Below are positions 29,261 to 36,790 of a DNA stretch of 36,790 nt, piece after piece. The DNA comes from a virus. The notes beneath the pieces are model-generated. The model made no database searches. It saw only the letters and a program-made list of their open reading frames with translations, and was not told the origin of the DNA. The DNA is taken from positions 1 to 36,790 of IMG/VR virus record IMGVR_UViG_3300028548_002308; one strand, given 5' to 3'. The position numbers and the translations under genes were made by a program. Positions within the stretch are counted from its first letter, which is position 1, and each line of letters opens with the position of its first letter.

Positions 29261-32200
29261 ATGGCTACAACAACAACCAAGTATGACCCTAATTATGTAT
29301 CACCATATATTGGCCCTAAGAAAAAAGAAGAAGTAGGTGATGTTCCTGAATTAGAAAGCACCTATGTTTCACCTTACATAACACCTAAACAAAATACTTC
29401 AACTGTTTACAACGAGGAAACTTTCCACGCTGATGCTCAGTCTATAGCTGATTCTAGGGTGTTAGCCAGTAAGTTTATTAAAGCACCACAGCGTCAGTCT
29501 GAAACTCAAGGACAACACATTGCTTCAGAGATGGCACAAGGAATGCCTGCTCGTAGTCTAGAGAGCATAGAGGCAACTCTAGGTGCTGAGAAAGCTTCAG
29601 AAGCAGATTACCAAGCACAGCATATCCAATCATTAAGCGATGGTGATTTCACACGCGAGAGTTTAGATTGGTTAGGCACTACACGCTGGAACATGGTTAA
29701 GACAGGTGAACTAGCGTTTAGTGTTGCTGATTGGTCTGATGAAGAACAGCAGTCCCTTGTTCGCCTTATGGCTAACTATGAGGAACTACCTACTTCATGG
29801 AAGACTACTGGTCGTGCTGTTGAAGGTTTAGCCACCGACATGACTACTTATGTAGGCTTGGGCTTTGTTCTTAATACACTCTCTAAGATTGCTTTAAAAC
29901 CTGCTGCAGGTGCATTGGTCCGTTCACTTCTTAAAACCACAAAAGGTGCAGGCACAGTAGGAGCTATTGAGGTTGGTGCTTACATGGGTGCTGACAACCT
30001 ACTCAACCAGAAGATAGATGTTGAGACAGGCCAGCGAGATAACTATGACTATTTAGAAACAGCAGCCTACACTGCGGGTGGTGCGGCTGGTGGTTATATA
30101 ATTATTGGTGGACTAACAGCACTCACTCTTCGTGCAGCATCCAAAGGTTTATCTAAAAATGCTGATGAGGTTGTTGACGAGGTTGTTGATGAAGCCACAC
30201 CTGTAGCTGATGAGGTTGTTGAACTTGGTGATGAATCTGTTGATGAAGTCATTGAGGCTGCACCAACACAGGTTGATGAAACCAGTGAATTTGTTGATGA
30301 CTTAGACACAGTGTCTGATGATGATTACTTTGATGAGATGGTCGGTGAGCTTGGTGATGACATCCCTGAAGGTGACTTGGCATTTATATCTCGTAACATT
30401 GAGGAAGACTATGCTGAAGAACTAGCATCTGCTGCTGCCAAAGGCGCAGATGATTCAGGTGAATCTGTTGTTGAAGAGTTAAAGCCAACAACAGTTATGC
30501 CCAAAGGATTAGCAGGAGCAAAGCCTCGCTATAACTATGGTGAGAATTCTTACGATGTTAAGTTTGAAAGTGATGTTGATAAAGCACTATATATTGTAGC
30601 TGGTAAAGGTGAGTCTAAATCTCATAGTGAGTACATGCGTTTCTTGCGCGGTGTGTTCCCTAATAAGTCAGTTGAAGAAATCAAAGAGATGGGGGCTTCT
30701 GTTAAGGCTGACATAAAAGAGTCTGCTAAAAACAAAGATTTGGATTTAGATGGTGACCTAGTAGTAAATGCTAAGTTTGAACCAACTAAAAAGCCTAGGC
30801 GACCTAAAGGTGAAAGTAAATCACTTGATGAAAAGCCTAAGATGTATGATGAATCTAACACTAAGGAAATGCCCTACAACATCAACCGAATGAAGACAGC
30901 GCAGGACACTAAGAACTTAGTTCTAGAGCGTTCTGAGCAACATCGAAAGATGAACCCACTTGAAACTAAAACTCTGGATGAAGTAACAGAGGAAGGTAAG
31001 ATAGCTGCTAAAGAATTAGCAGAAGCTACGGGTGGCGACTTAACTGAAATCGTTAAGAGTCTTAGGGGTGATGTAGTTGAAATGGCTGCTATTGTAAACC
31101 GAATTAAAGCTACCCGTGATTTGCATGTTTGGACATTTGAAAAAATGAAAGAGCTTGCTTACAAGCATAAAGAAGAAGGTGGCCTAAGTGGTTTAGAGCA
31201 AGGTGAGTTAGTTAAAGTAGTTCAAATGATTAACCAACTTGTTCCCCTAACCATCGACCAATCTGCAGGTGCTTCCAGAGTCCTAGGCTCAAGAAGGGCT
31301 ATGGCTATATCAGACGATAGTTTAATTCGTGGCGGTATGGACCCAGATGCACAGGTTGCTGGTAAGCAAAGTGCGGAGGAAGCAATTGCGGAAGCTGAAG
31401 CTGAAGTGTTACTGCCTGAACTAGATGCAAATGCAATAGAAGCTATAGCTAATGGCAATGGTCCTTTTGTTATAAAGGCGTTGGTTAACTCTATTATAGA
31501 TGGCCTTGAAAGCGGAAGGATTAAGAATCCTAGAACAGCTAAAGAGGCTTTAGTTCCCTCTAGAGTTAAGCGTGTTATCGCTGAGATAAACCGCGTCCGT
31601 GCTGGTTCAATGTTGGGGGGATTAACCACCATGACAATGGCTGCTGTGTCTAACCATCTCCATATGATTTATGAGCCTGCACTTGAATATGCAAGCCGAT
31701 ATAACTTTGGATTAACCAAGGCATCAAGAAAATCACAGGGTGCTGATAAGTTAGCCCGTGCTAGAGCATTAGCACAATACTCTGGCAACATGCAGTATTA
31801 CTTGCAAGGTTGGAAAGAAGCAATGAAAGCTGTAAGGCTTGGCGTTCATCTTACTGACCCTAACGTAACTCACATGGAGTCTAGTGCAAACATTAGAGGC
31901 AACAAAGGTAAGTCTAAGAAGCGTATTATTTATGAGAACATCACAGGCTACGCACACACTGTGCTTATGGCATTGGATGAACAACATAAATTTACACGCG
32001 CTCATTCTTTAGCATTTGCTGACGCAATAGTTGAAGCTAAGAAATTAGAGATGAAAGCTGCTGAACAAGGAAAGGTTGCCTTTAAAGAAGGGAGTGCTGA
32101 AGCTGAGTTATATATACAGCAACACATTGCTAGAATGTTTGATGAGCATGGTGCAGTTAGAACAGTTGATGATACGGGTACACCCCAAGGAAAGGCTGAT

Positions 32201-33508
32201 GCAAAGTTAGGTGAAGCTATTATGCGTGAGATACGCATGGAGACTTTCACTGAAGAACTTGTTGGTCTTGTAGGTAAAACAGTTAATGGCATAGCTGGAG
32301 CAGGCGGTGGTGCTGGTGCGTTTATACTTCCATTTAGACGCGCACCAGTTAACTCTATTTCCTATGCACTGCAGTACGCACCTATACCTGAATCTATATT
32401 TGGCATTCCTGTTATGAGATTTATATCTGCAAAGCAAGATGCAATACTTAGGTCAGGTGATGAAGTTCAGATAGCTAAACTACGCATGCGTAAGAAAGTT
32501 GGAGCTATGGCAGGTACATACTTATGGTACAAAGCTGAATCTGGTGAATTAACTGGTGGTGGTCCTAGTGACTACAAGATGCAGCAAGCTTGGATAGAGG
32601 CAGGAAATAAACCCTACTCAGTTAAGATTGCTGGTAAGTGGATTCCTTATGCAAAGATTGAACCTTTCTCTACTGTCATGGGCGTTATGGCTAACTCCCA
32701 TTACATTTGGAAGATGGACCCAGAGAAGTTTCAAGATGGAACTGCTCATGTTGTTGAGGCTGTGCAAGTTGCTTTAGTTCAAAGCATACTTAATAAAGCT
32801 TACTTCTCTGCTATAAATGATTGGATGAAGTTAATGGCTGGCGAGGACGACAAACTTATAACCACAGGACAAGCTGCAGTCACATCCTTTGTTCCTAACG
32901 CACTGAACCAGATGAACTCTGACCCTAATGTTCGTGAAGCTACGGACTTATTAGAGAAGGTACAGCGTAAGTTAGATGGATGGTCCCAAGAACTTGGGGC
33001 GCAGTATGACATTACAGGTCAGCCTCTGTTGAAGCCTAATGATGGGTGGAATCTATTTAAGCAACCTAATGTTCGTGCAGATGAATCAAGTGTAGCGCAA
33101 ACTGTTATGACAGAAATCTATGACTTGCGAGTTGTGCAAGATAAAGATGGGTTGTTAGGTCCGCCACCAAGGAATCTAAGTGCAGGCCGCAAAGATTATC
33201 GTGAGGTTTATGATAGGAATGAAACTGAATCTGTGTACGCAAAGTACAACAGGTTTATAGGTGAAGTTACTATAAGAGGCATGACTCTTGAAGAAGCTTT
33301 GTACGATAAAATAACTTCTGACCATTACCAGAATAAACCTAAATCACCTTACCTTGATGTTGACTCACCTCATATCGGAATCTTGTCGGAGATTATTAAA
33401 AAATACAGAAAGAAAGCCAAGAGCAGGCTGCTTGATGAGTCCGATGCGTTCAGAGAACTTTATGATGTTCTTGACGATAAGAAGCGTGAAGTTAAATATG
33501 CACGTTAA
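29261..33508 (+). CDS. Internal virion protein D (T7 gp16-like), no visible transglycosylase
   Basis: This gene encodes 1415 residues (T7 gp16: 1318) with GGAG upstream. N-terminal residues show twice-repeated YVSPYI (12-17 and 35-40). A Gly/Ala-rich hydrophobic segment lies near 255-290 (AAYTAGGAAGGYIIIGG), followed by an acidic Val/Asp/Glu repeat (DEVVDEVVDEATPVADEVVE, 301-320 and on). The C-terminal part (AGAGGGAGAFILPFRRAP near 1009-1026) matches the conserved end of gp16-type proteins. T7 gp16 starts with a lytic transglycosylase domain; I see no such ES..GR..Y-type motif here. It would be ejected to form the DNA conduit; wall opening may rely on another protein. Confidence 0.88.
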   Translation: MATTTTKYDPNYVSPYIGPKKKEEVGDVPELESTYVSPYITPKQNTSTVYNEETFHADAQSIADSRVLASKFIKAPQRQSETQGQHIASEMAQGMPARSLESIEATLGAEKASEADYQAQHIQSLSDGDFTRESLDWLGTTRWNMVKTGELAFSVADWSDEEQQSLVRLMANYEELPTSWKTTGRAVEGLATDMTTYVGLGFVLNTLSKIALKPAAGALVRSLLKTTKGAGTVGAIEVGAYMGADNLLNQKIDVETGQRDNYDYLETAAYTAGGAAGGYIIIGGLTALTLRAASKGLSKNADEVVDEVVDEATPVADEVVELGDESVDEVIEAAPTQVDETSEFVDDLDTVSDDDYFDEMVGELGDDIPEGDLAFISRNIEEDYAEELASAAAKGADDSGESVVEELKPTTVMPKGLAGAKPRYNYGENSYDVKFESDVDKALYIVAGKGESKSHSEYMRFLRGVFPNKSVEEIKEMGASVKADIKESAKNKDLDLDGDLVVNAKFEPTKKPRRPKGESKSLDEKPKMYDESNTKEMPYNINRMKTAQDTKNLVLERSEQHRKMNPLETKTLDEVTEEGKIAAKELAEATGGDLTEIVKSLRGDVVEMAAIVNRIKATRDLHVWTFEKMKELAYKHKEEGGLSGLEQGELVKVVQMINQLVPLTIDQSAGASRVLGSRRAMAISDDSLIRGGMDPDAQVAGKQSAEEAIAEAEAEVLLPELDANAIEAIANGNGPFVIKALVNSIIDGLESGRIKNPRTAKEALVPSRVKRVIAEINRVRAGSMLGGLTTMTMAAVSNHLHMIYEPALEYASRYNFGLTKASRKSQGADKLARARALAQYSGNMQYYLQGWKEAMKAVRLGVHLTDPNVTHMESSANIRGNKGKSKKRIIYENITGYAHTVLMALDEQHKFTRAHSLAFADAIVEAKKLEMKAAEQGKVAFKEGSAEAELYIQQHIARMFDEHGAVRTVDDTGTPQGKADAKLGEAIMREIRMETFTEELVGLVGKTVNGIAGAGGGAGAFILPFRRAPVNSISYALQYAPIPESIFGIPVMRFISAKQDAILRSGDEVQIAKLRMRKKVGAMAGTYLWYKAESGELTGGGPSDYKMQQAWIEAGNKPYSVKIAGKWIPYAKIEPFSTVMGVMANSHYIWKMDPEKFQDGTAHVVEAVQVALVQSILNKAYFSAINDWMKLMAGEDDKLITTGQAAVTSFVPNALNQMNSDPNVREATDLLEKVQRKLDGWSQELGAQYDITGQPLLKPNDGWNLFKQPNVRADESSVAQTVMTEIYDLRVVQDKDGLLGPPPRNLSAGRKDYREVYDRNETESVYAKYNRFIGEVTIRGMTLEEALYDKITSDHYQNKPKSPYLDVDSPHIGILSEIIKKYRKKAKSRLLDESDAFRELYDVLDDKKREVKYAR

Positions 33509-33513
33509 GTAAA

Positions 33514-33527
33514 ATCCTGGCACTAAC
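33514..33527 (+). promoter_or_regulatory. Candidate phage promoter, ATCCTGGCACTAAC
   Basis: CCTGGCACTAA sits in the 89-base gap between the gp16-like and tail fibre genes, and equals the motif at 2838-2848 over 11 bases. T7 has promoter phi17 at the same gene boundary. The terminator at 33541 lies just downstream, as terminators do after other copies. Confidence 0.5.
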
Positions 33528-33540
33528 TTTCAAAAAACCA

Positions 33541-33565
33541 AGCCCCTCAATCGAGGGGTTTCTTT
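33541..33565 (+). terminator. Rho-independent terminator before tail fibre gene
   Basis: AGCCCCTC (33541-33548) pairs with GAGGGGTT (33553-33560), including one G-T pair, around an AATC loop, followed by a T-rich run (tttctttt). It lies 32 bases after the gp16-like stop. Confidence 0.8.
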
Positions 33566-33597
33566 TATCCCCCCTTATTTAAACATAGAGAATTATA

Positions 33598-35025
33598 ATG
33601 GCCTTATCCTTTGTGAATTACACTGGTAATGGCAGCAACAGAGTATTCAATTTAACTTTTAGTTATCTGCAACCAGCAGACGTTAGTGTAAAAGTTAATA
33701 ATGTTGCTGTTACCTTTACATTTCTAGACTCAAGCAGAGTCCAGACTTCGGTAGCACCAGCTTCTGGGGCATCCGTAACAGTGCGAAGAACAACCACAAG
33801 AACAGCGCGAGTTGTTGATTTTGTAGATGGTGCTTTGCTAACAGAATCAGCACTTGATGCTGACAGTAACCAATTATTTAATTTATCACAAGAAGCATTT
33901 GACGCTTCTGCCAATGCACTTCCCTTAGTCTTCGACCAGACTTACGATGCAACAACTAAGCGCATTAAGAATGTAGCTGACCCGACTTCAGCACAAGATG
34001 CTGCCACTAAGAACTGGGTAGAAACAGCACAGACATCTTCAGTAAGTATTGCAACTACCAAGGCTGCTGAGGCTAGCTCTTCTGCTACCGCTTCAGCTAA
34101 CTCTGCTACAGCTAGTGCTAACTCTGCATCTGGTGCAGCTAGTTCAACCACGGCAGCAGCCAACAGTGCAACAGCTAGTGCAAACTCAGCTACAGCAGCT
34201 TTAGCAAGTAAAAATACATCGGCTGCTCAGGCAGCTATATCAACCACTAAAGCAGGTCAAGCAGCTAGTTCAGCCACAGCAGCAGCAAACAGTGCAACAG
34301 CTAGTGCTAACTCAGCCACAGCAGCAGCCTCTAGTGCTTCTACAGCAAATACAAAAGCATCTCAAGCAACTACATCTGCCAATAACGCAGCGTCTTCTTT
34401 AGCCTCCTTCACAGGCCAATATGTATCCCAATCAGGCGCACCTGCATCACCAAGCACAGGTGACTTATGGTTCGACACTTCCTCAAGCACAATGAAAGTT
34501 TACAACGGCTCTGCATTTGCCAATGCTGGTTCATCGGTAAATGGTGTAGAAAATGCGGTTCAGCATACAGCTACCGCAGGTCAGACAAGCTTTTCTGCGA
34601 CATACGATGCTGGTCATCTTCAAGTATTTTTAAATGGTATTCGTTTAGACACTGCCGATTACACGGCTACTAACGGCAATGCTGTTGTACTAGCCATAGC
34701 TGCGGCTGTTGGTGACGTAGTGTTTATCCAAGGCTTTGGCACATTTACACTAGCTGACCATTACACAAAGTCTGCGGCTGACGCTAGGTTTGAGCCTATC
34801 GACTCTGCTTATACCAAGTCTGAGGCTAATGGACGCTTTAAATCTATCTCAGCGTCAGAAGGTGGGCCTAGCTTGGGAACCAACAGTGTCATCAGAGTCA
34901 ATGCAAAAGTCATTGACGAGAACATTACATTTAACAACCAAAATGGTTCGTCCGTAGGCCCAATAACTGTGGCTGCAAACAGGGTGATTACTATAGATTC
35001 TGGGTCAACGTGGGTGATTATATGA
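33598..35025 (+). CDS. Tail fibre protein (T7 gp17-like N-terminus)
   Basis: This gene encodes 475 residues. Residues 1-150 are the T7-type tail-binding domain (VNYTGNGSNRVFNLTFSYLQ, ESALDADSNQLFNLSQEAFD). Residues 150-275 are an Ala/Ser/Thr/Asn-rich repeat (SATASANSATA) expected to form a coiled-coil or triple-helical shaft. Residues 280-300 show the exchangeable SGAPASPSTGDLWFDTSSST module, common in marine phage tail proteins. The C-terminus (SSVGPITVAANRVITIDSG, then TWVII) matches the tip motif of such fibres. It binds the gp11/gp12 ring and carries adhesins. It overlaps the next gene by four bases if that starts at 35022. Confidence 0.9.
   Translation: MALSFVNYTGNGSNRVFNLTFSYLQPADVSVKVNNVAVTFTFLDSSRVQTSVAPASGASVTVRRTTTRTARVVDFVDGALLTESALDADSNQLFNLSQEAFDASANALPLVFDQTYDATTKRIKNVADPTSAQDAATKNWVETAQTSSVSIATTKAAEASSSATASANSATASANSASGAASSTTAAANSATASANSATAALASKNTSAAQAAISTTKAGQAASSATAAANSATASANSATAAASSASTANTKASQATTSANNAASSLASFTGQYVSQSGAPASPSTGDLWFDTSSSTMKVYNGSAFANAGSSVNGVENAVQHTATAGQTSFSATYDAGHLQVFLNGIRLDTADYTATNGNAVVLAIAAAVGDVVFIQGFGTFTLADHYTKSAADARFEPIDSAYTKSEANGRFKSISASEGGPSLGTNSVIRVNAKVIDENITFNNQNGSSVGPITVAANRVITIDSGSTWVII
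34072..34330 (+). repeat. Ala/Ser/Asn shaft repeats in tail fibre gene
   Basis: Imperfect DNA repeats encode repeats of SATASANSATA. The blocks at about 34135-34200 and 34261-34326 are near copies 126 bases apart (shared ...aacagtgcaacagctagtg...). Such repeats allow length changes by recombination. Confidence 0.75.
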
Positions 35026-35402
35026 GCGTCATTAAGGCAAATAACATAACCAATGTCGCAGGTGGCATACCGACAGTGAAGTCACAGCAGTTGATACCGA
35101 CAGCGTGGGTGAATTTTAATGGTGAGAGTACGGTAGCTATCCGTGACTCTGAGAATGTGAGTAGTATTACTGATAATGGTACTGGTGATTATACAGTTAC
35201 TTTTGCTACTTCTATGGCTAATATTAACTATGCATCAGCAGGTTTTGCAGGGGCTGGTACTGCAAGTTTAAGAAGCCTAAGTCAGCCCTATGAATCCTCC
35301 CCCCCTACAACATCTAGCTGTAGATACAACGTGGTCTATGCTAACAACAGCATTTATGACGCTCCTACTGTGTCGGTACTAATTCTAGGAGGCCAAGCAT
35401 AA
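35022..35402 (+). CDS. Tail adhesin-like module 1
   Basis: This gene encodes 126 residues from ATG 35022 (ATGA overlap with the tail fibre stop; an in-frame ATG lies at 35010). IPTAWVNFNGESTVAIRDS followed by NVSSITDNGTGDYTVTFAT is a beta-strand module found in many phage tail proteins. The same module recurs in the two next genes. It probably forms or decorates the fibre tip, and so affects receptor binding. The C-terminal half (SLSQPYESSPPTTSSCRYN) differs between the three copies. The function is inferred from the repeat and position. Confidence 0.75.
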   Translation: MSVIKANNITNVAGGIPTVKSQQLIPTAWVNFNGESTVAIRDSENVSSITDNGTGDYTVTFATSMANINYASAGFAGAGTASLRSLSQPYESSPPTTSSCRYNVVYANNSIYDAPTVSVLILGGQA

Positions 35403-35761
35403 TGTCCACAATCAAAGCTAACACGCTCCTCCACAGTAACGGAAGCACAACAACTCCTCCAAGTATCCCAGCGTTAGATAAGCGTATGGCAAAAGTTTGG
35501 TGTAAATGGAGTCAAGCTGACCATGCTATTGATGGTAGTTATGGCGTAAGCAGTGTTACTGATACAGGTACAGGGTCTACACGGATAAATTTCTCTACGG
35601 CTCTGTCAAGTGGCAATCACGCAACAGTATGCTCAGATGATAACTATGGCAATTCATTTGTGTCTAATCATGCTGCTACTTCAGTAATTACCGCTAATAT
35701 GAATCAAGCTAATAATGCTTATGCAGATGCTTTAATGAATTTAGTTGTATTCGGCTTATAA
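35402..35761 (+). CDS. Tail adhesin-like module 2
   Basis: This gene encodes 119 residues. Its ATG overlaps the previous stop by one base. The module AKVWCKWSQADHAIDGSYGV then SSVTDTGTGSTRINFSTALS is a diverged copy of that in the flanking genes: the WVNF core has become WCKW, and GDYT has become GSTR. SALSSGNHATVC and a variable C-terminus follow. As the middle gene of three paralogues, it is a good candidate for receptor-range variation. AAAGGA for the next gene lies after its stop. Confidence 0.7.
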   Translation: MSTIKANTLLHSNGSTTTPPSIPALDKRMAKVWCKWSQADHAIDGSYGVSSVTDTGTGSTRINFSTALSSGNHATVCSDDNYGNSFVSNHAATSVITANMNQANNAYADALMNLVVFGL

Positions 35762-35777
35762 ACAAAGGAACAAACAA

Positions 35778-36155
35778 ATGGCATCAACGATAAGAGGAAG
35801 TGACAACTTTGATACAGTTGGTAGTTCTAACACTAGCACTAGGCTGGCAAAGGCTTGGGTAAACTTTAATGGTACAGGTAATGTGGCTATTCGTAGCTCT
35901 TATAATATTAGCAGTATTACTGATAATGGCACAGGTGATTATACAGCTAACTTTACAACCAACATGCCTAATACTAATTATTGCACTGTAACTCATGCCT
36001 CACACACCAATCAATCAGCTGGAAATGGCTTATTTAGTTGGGAAGTCACAGAGAATGAAAAGCTCGTGGGAAGTGTTGGGGGGTTTGTTATAAGGTCATA
36101 TAATAATACTGTGTTTGATATGTATGGCGTTGGCCTAACAGTATTTAGCTCATAA
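35778..36155 (+). CDS. Tail adhesin-like module 3
   Basis: This gene encodes 125 residues from ATG 35778, which has AAAGGA upstream; an earlier in-frame ATG at 35745 lies inside the previous gene with no ribosome site. It contains AKAWVNFNGTGNVAIRSSYN and ISSITDNGTGDYTANFTTNM, closest to module 1, followed by a different end (HASHTNQSAGNGLFSWEVTE). The near-identical DNA around 35904-35942 and 35159-35197 suggests duplication or gene conversion between modules 1 and 3. Confidence 0.72.
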   Translation: MASTIRGSDNFDTVGSSNTSTRLAKAWVNFNGTGNVAIRSSYNISSITDNGTGDYTANFTTNMPNTNYCTVTHASHTNQSAGNGLFSWEVTENEKLVGSVGGFVIRSYNNTVFDMYGVGLTVFSS

Positions 36156-36169
36156 ACTAAGGAACAATA

Positions 36170-36382
36170 ATGAAAATCATTTATCAAGAAGCAGACGGAA
36201 ATGTTTGCGTAATTACACCAGCAGCTAATTGCACACTTAGTGACGCAGAGACAGCCGCTAAAGATGTACCAACGGGCTTGGCTTACAAGATTGTAGCTGA
36301 CGATGTTGTACCCTCAGAACGAACTTTCCGCAATGCGTGGGTAGTTGATGCAGATACTTTAACAGACGGAGTAGGCGAATGA
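36170..36382 (+). CDS. Small tail-region accessory protein
   Basis: This gene encodes 70 residues with AAGGA upstream. MKIIYQEADGNVCVITPA, KDVPTGLAYKIVADDVVPS and RTFRNAWVVD form a pattern I know from small genes next to tail fibre genes in many phages and prophages, annotated as tail accessory or fibre-assembly related. It is acidic with a beta-rich fold. It overlaps the next gene by four bases, and the two are almost always adjacent, suggesting a joint role. Its mechanism is unknown. Confidence 0.65.
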   Translation: MKIIYQEADGNVCVITPAANCTLSDAETAAKDVPTGLAYKIVADDVVPSERTFRNAWVVDADTLTDGVGE

Positions 36383-36609
36383 TTACTGTAGACATGACCA
36401 AAGCAAAAGTAATCGCACACGATGCCAGACGAGTATCACGCAATGCAGCCTTTGCACCACTAGACATTAAAGCTACTATTCCTGCTGAATCTACAGCAGC
36501 CGAAGCAGCTAGGGAAGTTATCCGTACTAACGATGCAGCCTTGCAAGTGTCTATGGATGCGGCTAGTGATGCAGCAGCGTTGAAGGCTTTGATGCCAGCA
36601 GGAGAGTAG
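36379..36609 (+). CDS. Small Ala-rich tail-region accessory protein
   Basis: This gene encodes 76 residues, coupled to the preceding gene by ATGA. MITVDMTKAKVIAHDARRVSR is a motif shared by small phage proteins located beside tail fibre genes; the rest is Ala-rich and helical (AESTAAEAAREVIRTNDAAL; SMDAASDAAALKALMP). It may be a chaperone-like helper in fibre assembly together with the 36170 product. Identity is based on the paired arrangement and on the N-terminal pattern. Confidence 0.65.
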   Translation: MITVDMTKAKVIAHDARRVSRNAAFAPLDIKATIPAESTAAEAAREVIRTNDAALQVSMDAASDAAALKALMPAGE

Positions 36610-36610
36610 G

Positions 36611-36790
36611 ATGAGCAAGGCAAGAGATGGGGTAGAAGACCTCAAGACGATTGACGCTAATCTAGCTGCTAAGGCTCCTTTGGCTAGTCCAGTATTCACA
36701 GGCAACGTAGGTGTTGGCTCTGCGCTATTAACAACAACTGCTAGTAATATGTTACAGCTAGGGTCTACGTCTAACCTATCTTGGTACAAT
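36611..36790 (+). CDS. Fibre-like protein, truncated by window end
   Basis: A frame starts at ATG 36611, with AGGAG about ten bases upstream, and stays open to the last base, giving the first 60 residues. SKARDGVEDLKTIDANLAAK then APLASPVFTGNVGVG is a typical repeat of tail fibre and spike proteins (the xPLASPxFTG motif). LQLGSTSNLSWYN follows. It is probably a second fibre or receptor-binding protein whose body lies beyond the window. Confidence 0.75.
   Translation, partial: MSKARDGVEDLKTIDANLAAKAPLASPVFTGNVGVGSALLTTTASNMLQLGSTSNLSWYN

Noticed and set aside
33518-33532. Sigma54 promoter (TGGCAC-N5-TTGC)
   Set aside because: TGGCAC is present, but the TTGC box is not at the required spacing in this or the other copies.
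34467-34673. 68-codon + strand frame inside the tail fibre gene
   Set aside because: Out-of-frame shadow, with Cys/Trp/Arg-rich composition and no ribosome site.
33598-36155. Diversity-generating retroelement target
   Set aside because: The fibre repeats and adhesin paralogues are suggestive, but there is no reverse transcriptase or template repeat in the window.

Overview
The window is most of the genome of a T7-like podovirus (Autographiviridae type), oriented so that every convincing gene lies on the + strand. The evidence is the T7 gene order: single-subunit RNA polymerase, ssDNA-binding protein, endonuclease I, amidase, primase-helicase, family A DNA polymerase, 5' exonuclease, portal, scaffold, capsid, tail tubes A and B, internal virion proteins and tail fibre. 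The accessory genes (class I ribonucleotide reductase, glutaredoxin-like protein, ThyX, PhoH) and the moderately AT-rich composition point to a marine phage. A tyrosine integrase, a MarR-like regulator and a tRNA 3'-end sequence directly after the integrase suggest it can integrate. That tRNA tail fits an Arg-type tRNA of a proteobacterium, but the host is inferred, not seen. LAYOUT. 1-270: tandem 12-bp and 18-bp repeats, like the short-repeat arrays beside the T7 terminal repeats. 275-4151: small early genes, mostly unrecognised, separated by hairpin terminators; they include a Cys-cluster protein and an ASCH-like protein. 4120-5711: lysogeny module (MarR-like regulator, integrase, attP). 5712-10486: RNA polymerase, SSB, endonuclease I, amidase and a small HTH protein, with three copies of a conserved noncoding element. 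10486-15961: primase-helicase, DNA polymerase, ThyX, exonuclease and DUF3310 protein. 15971-19621: glutaredoxin, NrdA, NrdB, PhoH. 19634-33508: virion genes. 33598-36790: tail fibre, three related adhesin-like modules, two small accessory genes and a fibre-like gene cut by the window end. Terminase, holin/spanin and right-end genes are not in the window and presumably lie beyond it. HOW IT FITS TOGETHER. Early genes and the lysogeny block would be read first, probably by host polymerase. The phage RNA polymerase would then read the replication, nucleotide-supply and structural genes. I see two recurrent noncoding motifs with the CACTA core of T7/T3/SP6-type promoters: YCTGGCACTA (six sites) and a 26-base element ending in ATCACGGTAAG (three sites). 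These are the most testable regulatory signals here. NrdAB, the glutaredoxin-like protein and ThyX would feed dNTPs to the polymerase. Strong terminators follow the RNA polymerase, capsid and gp16-like genes.
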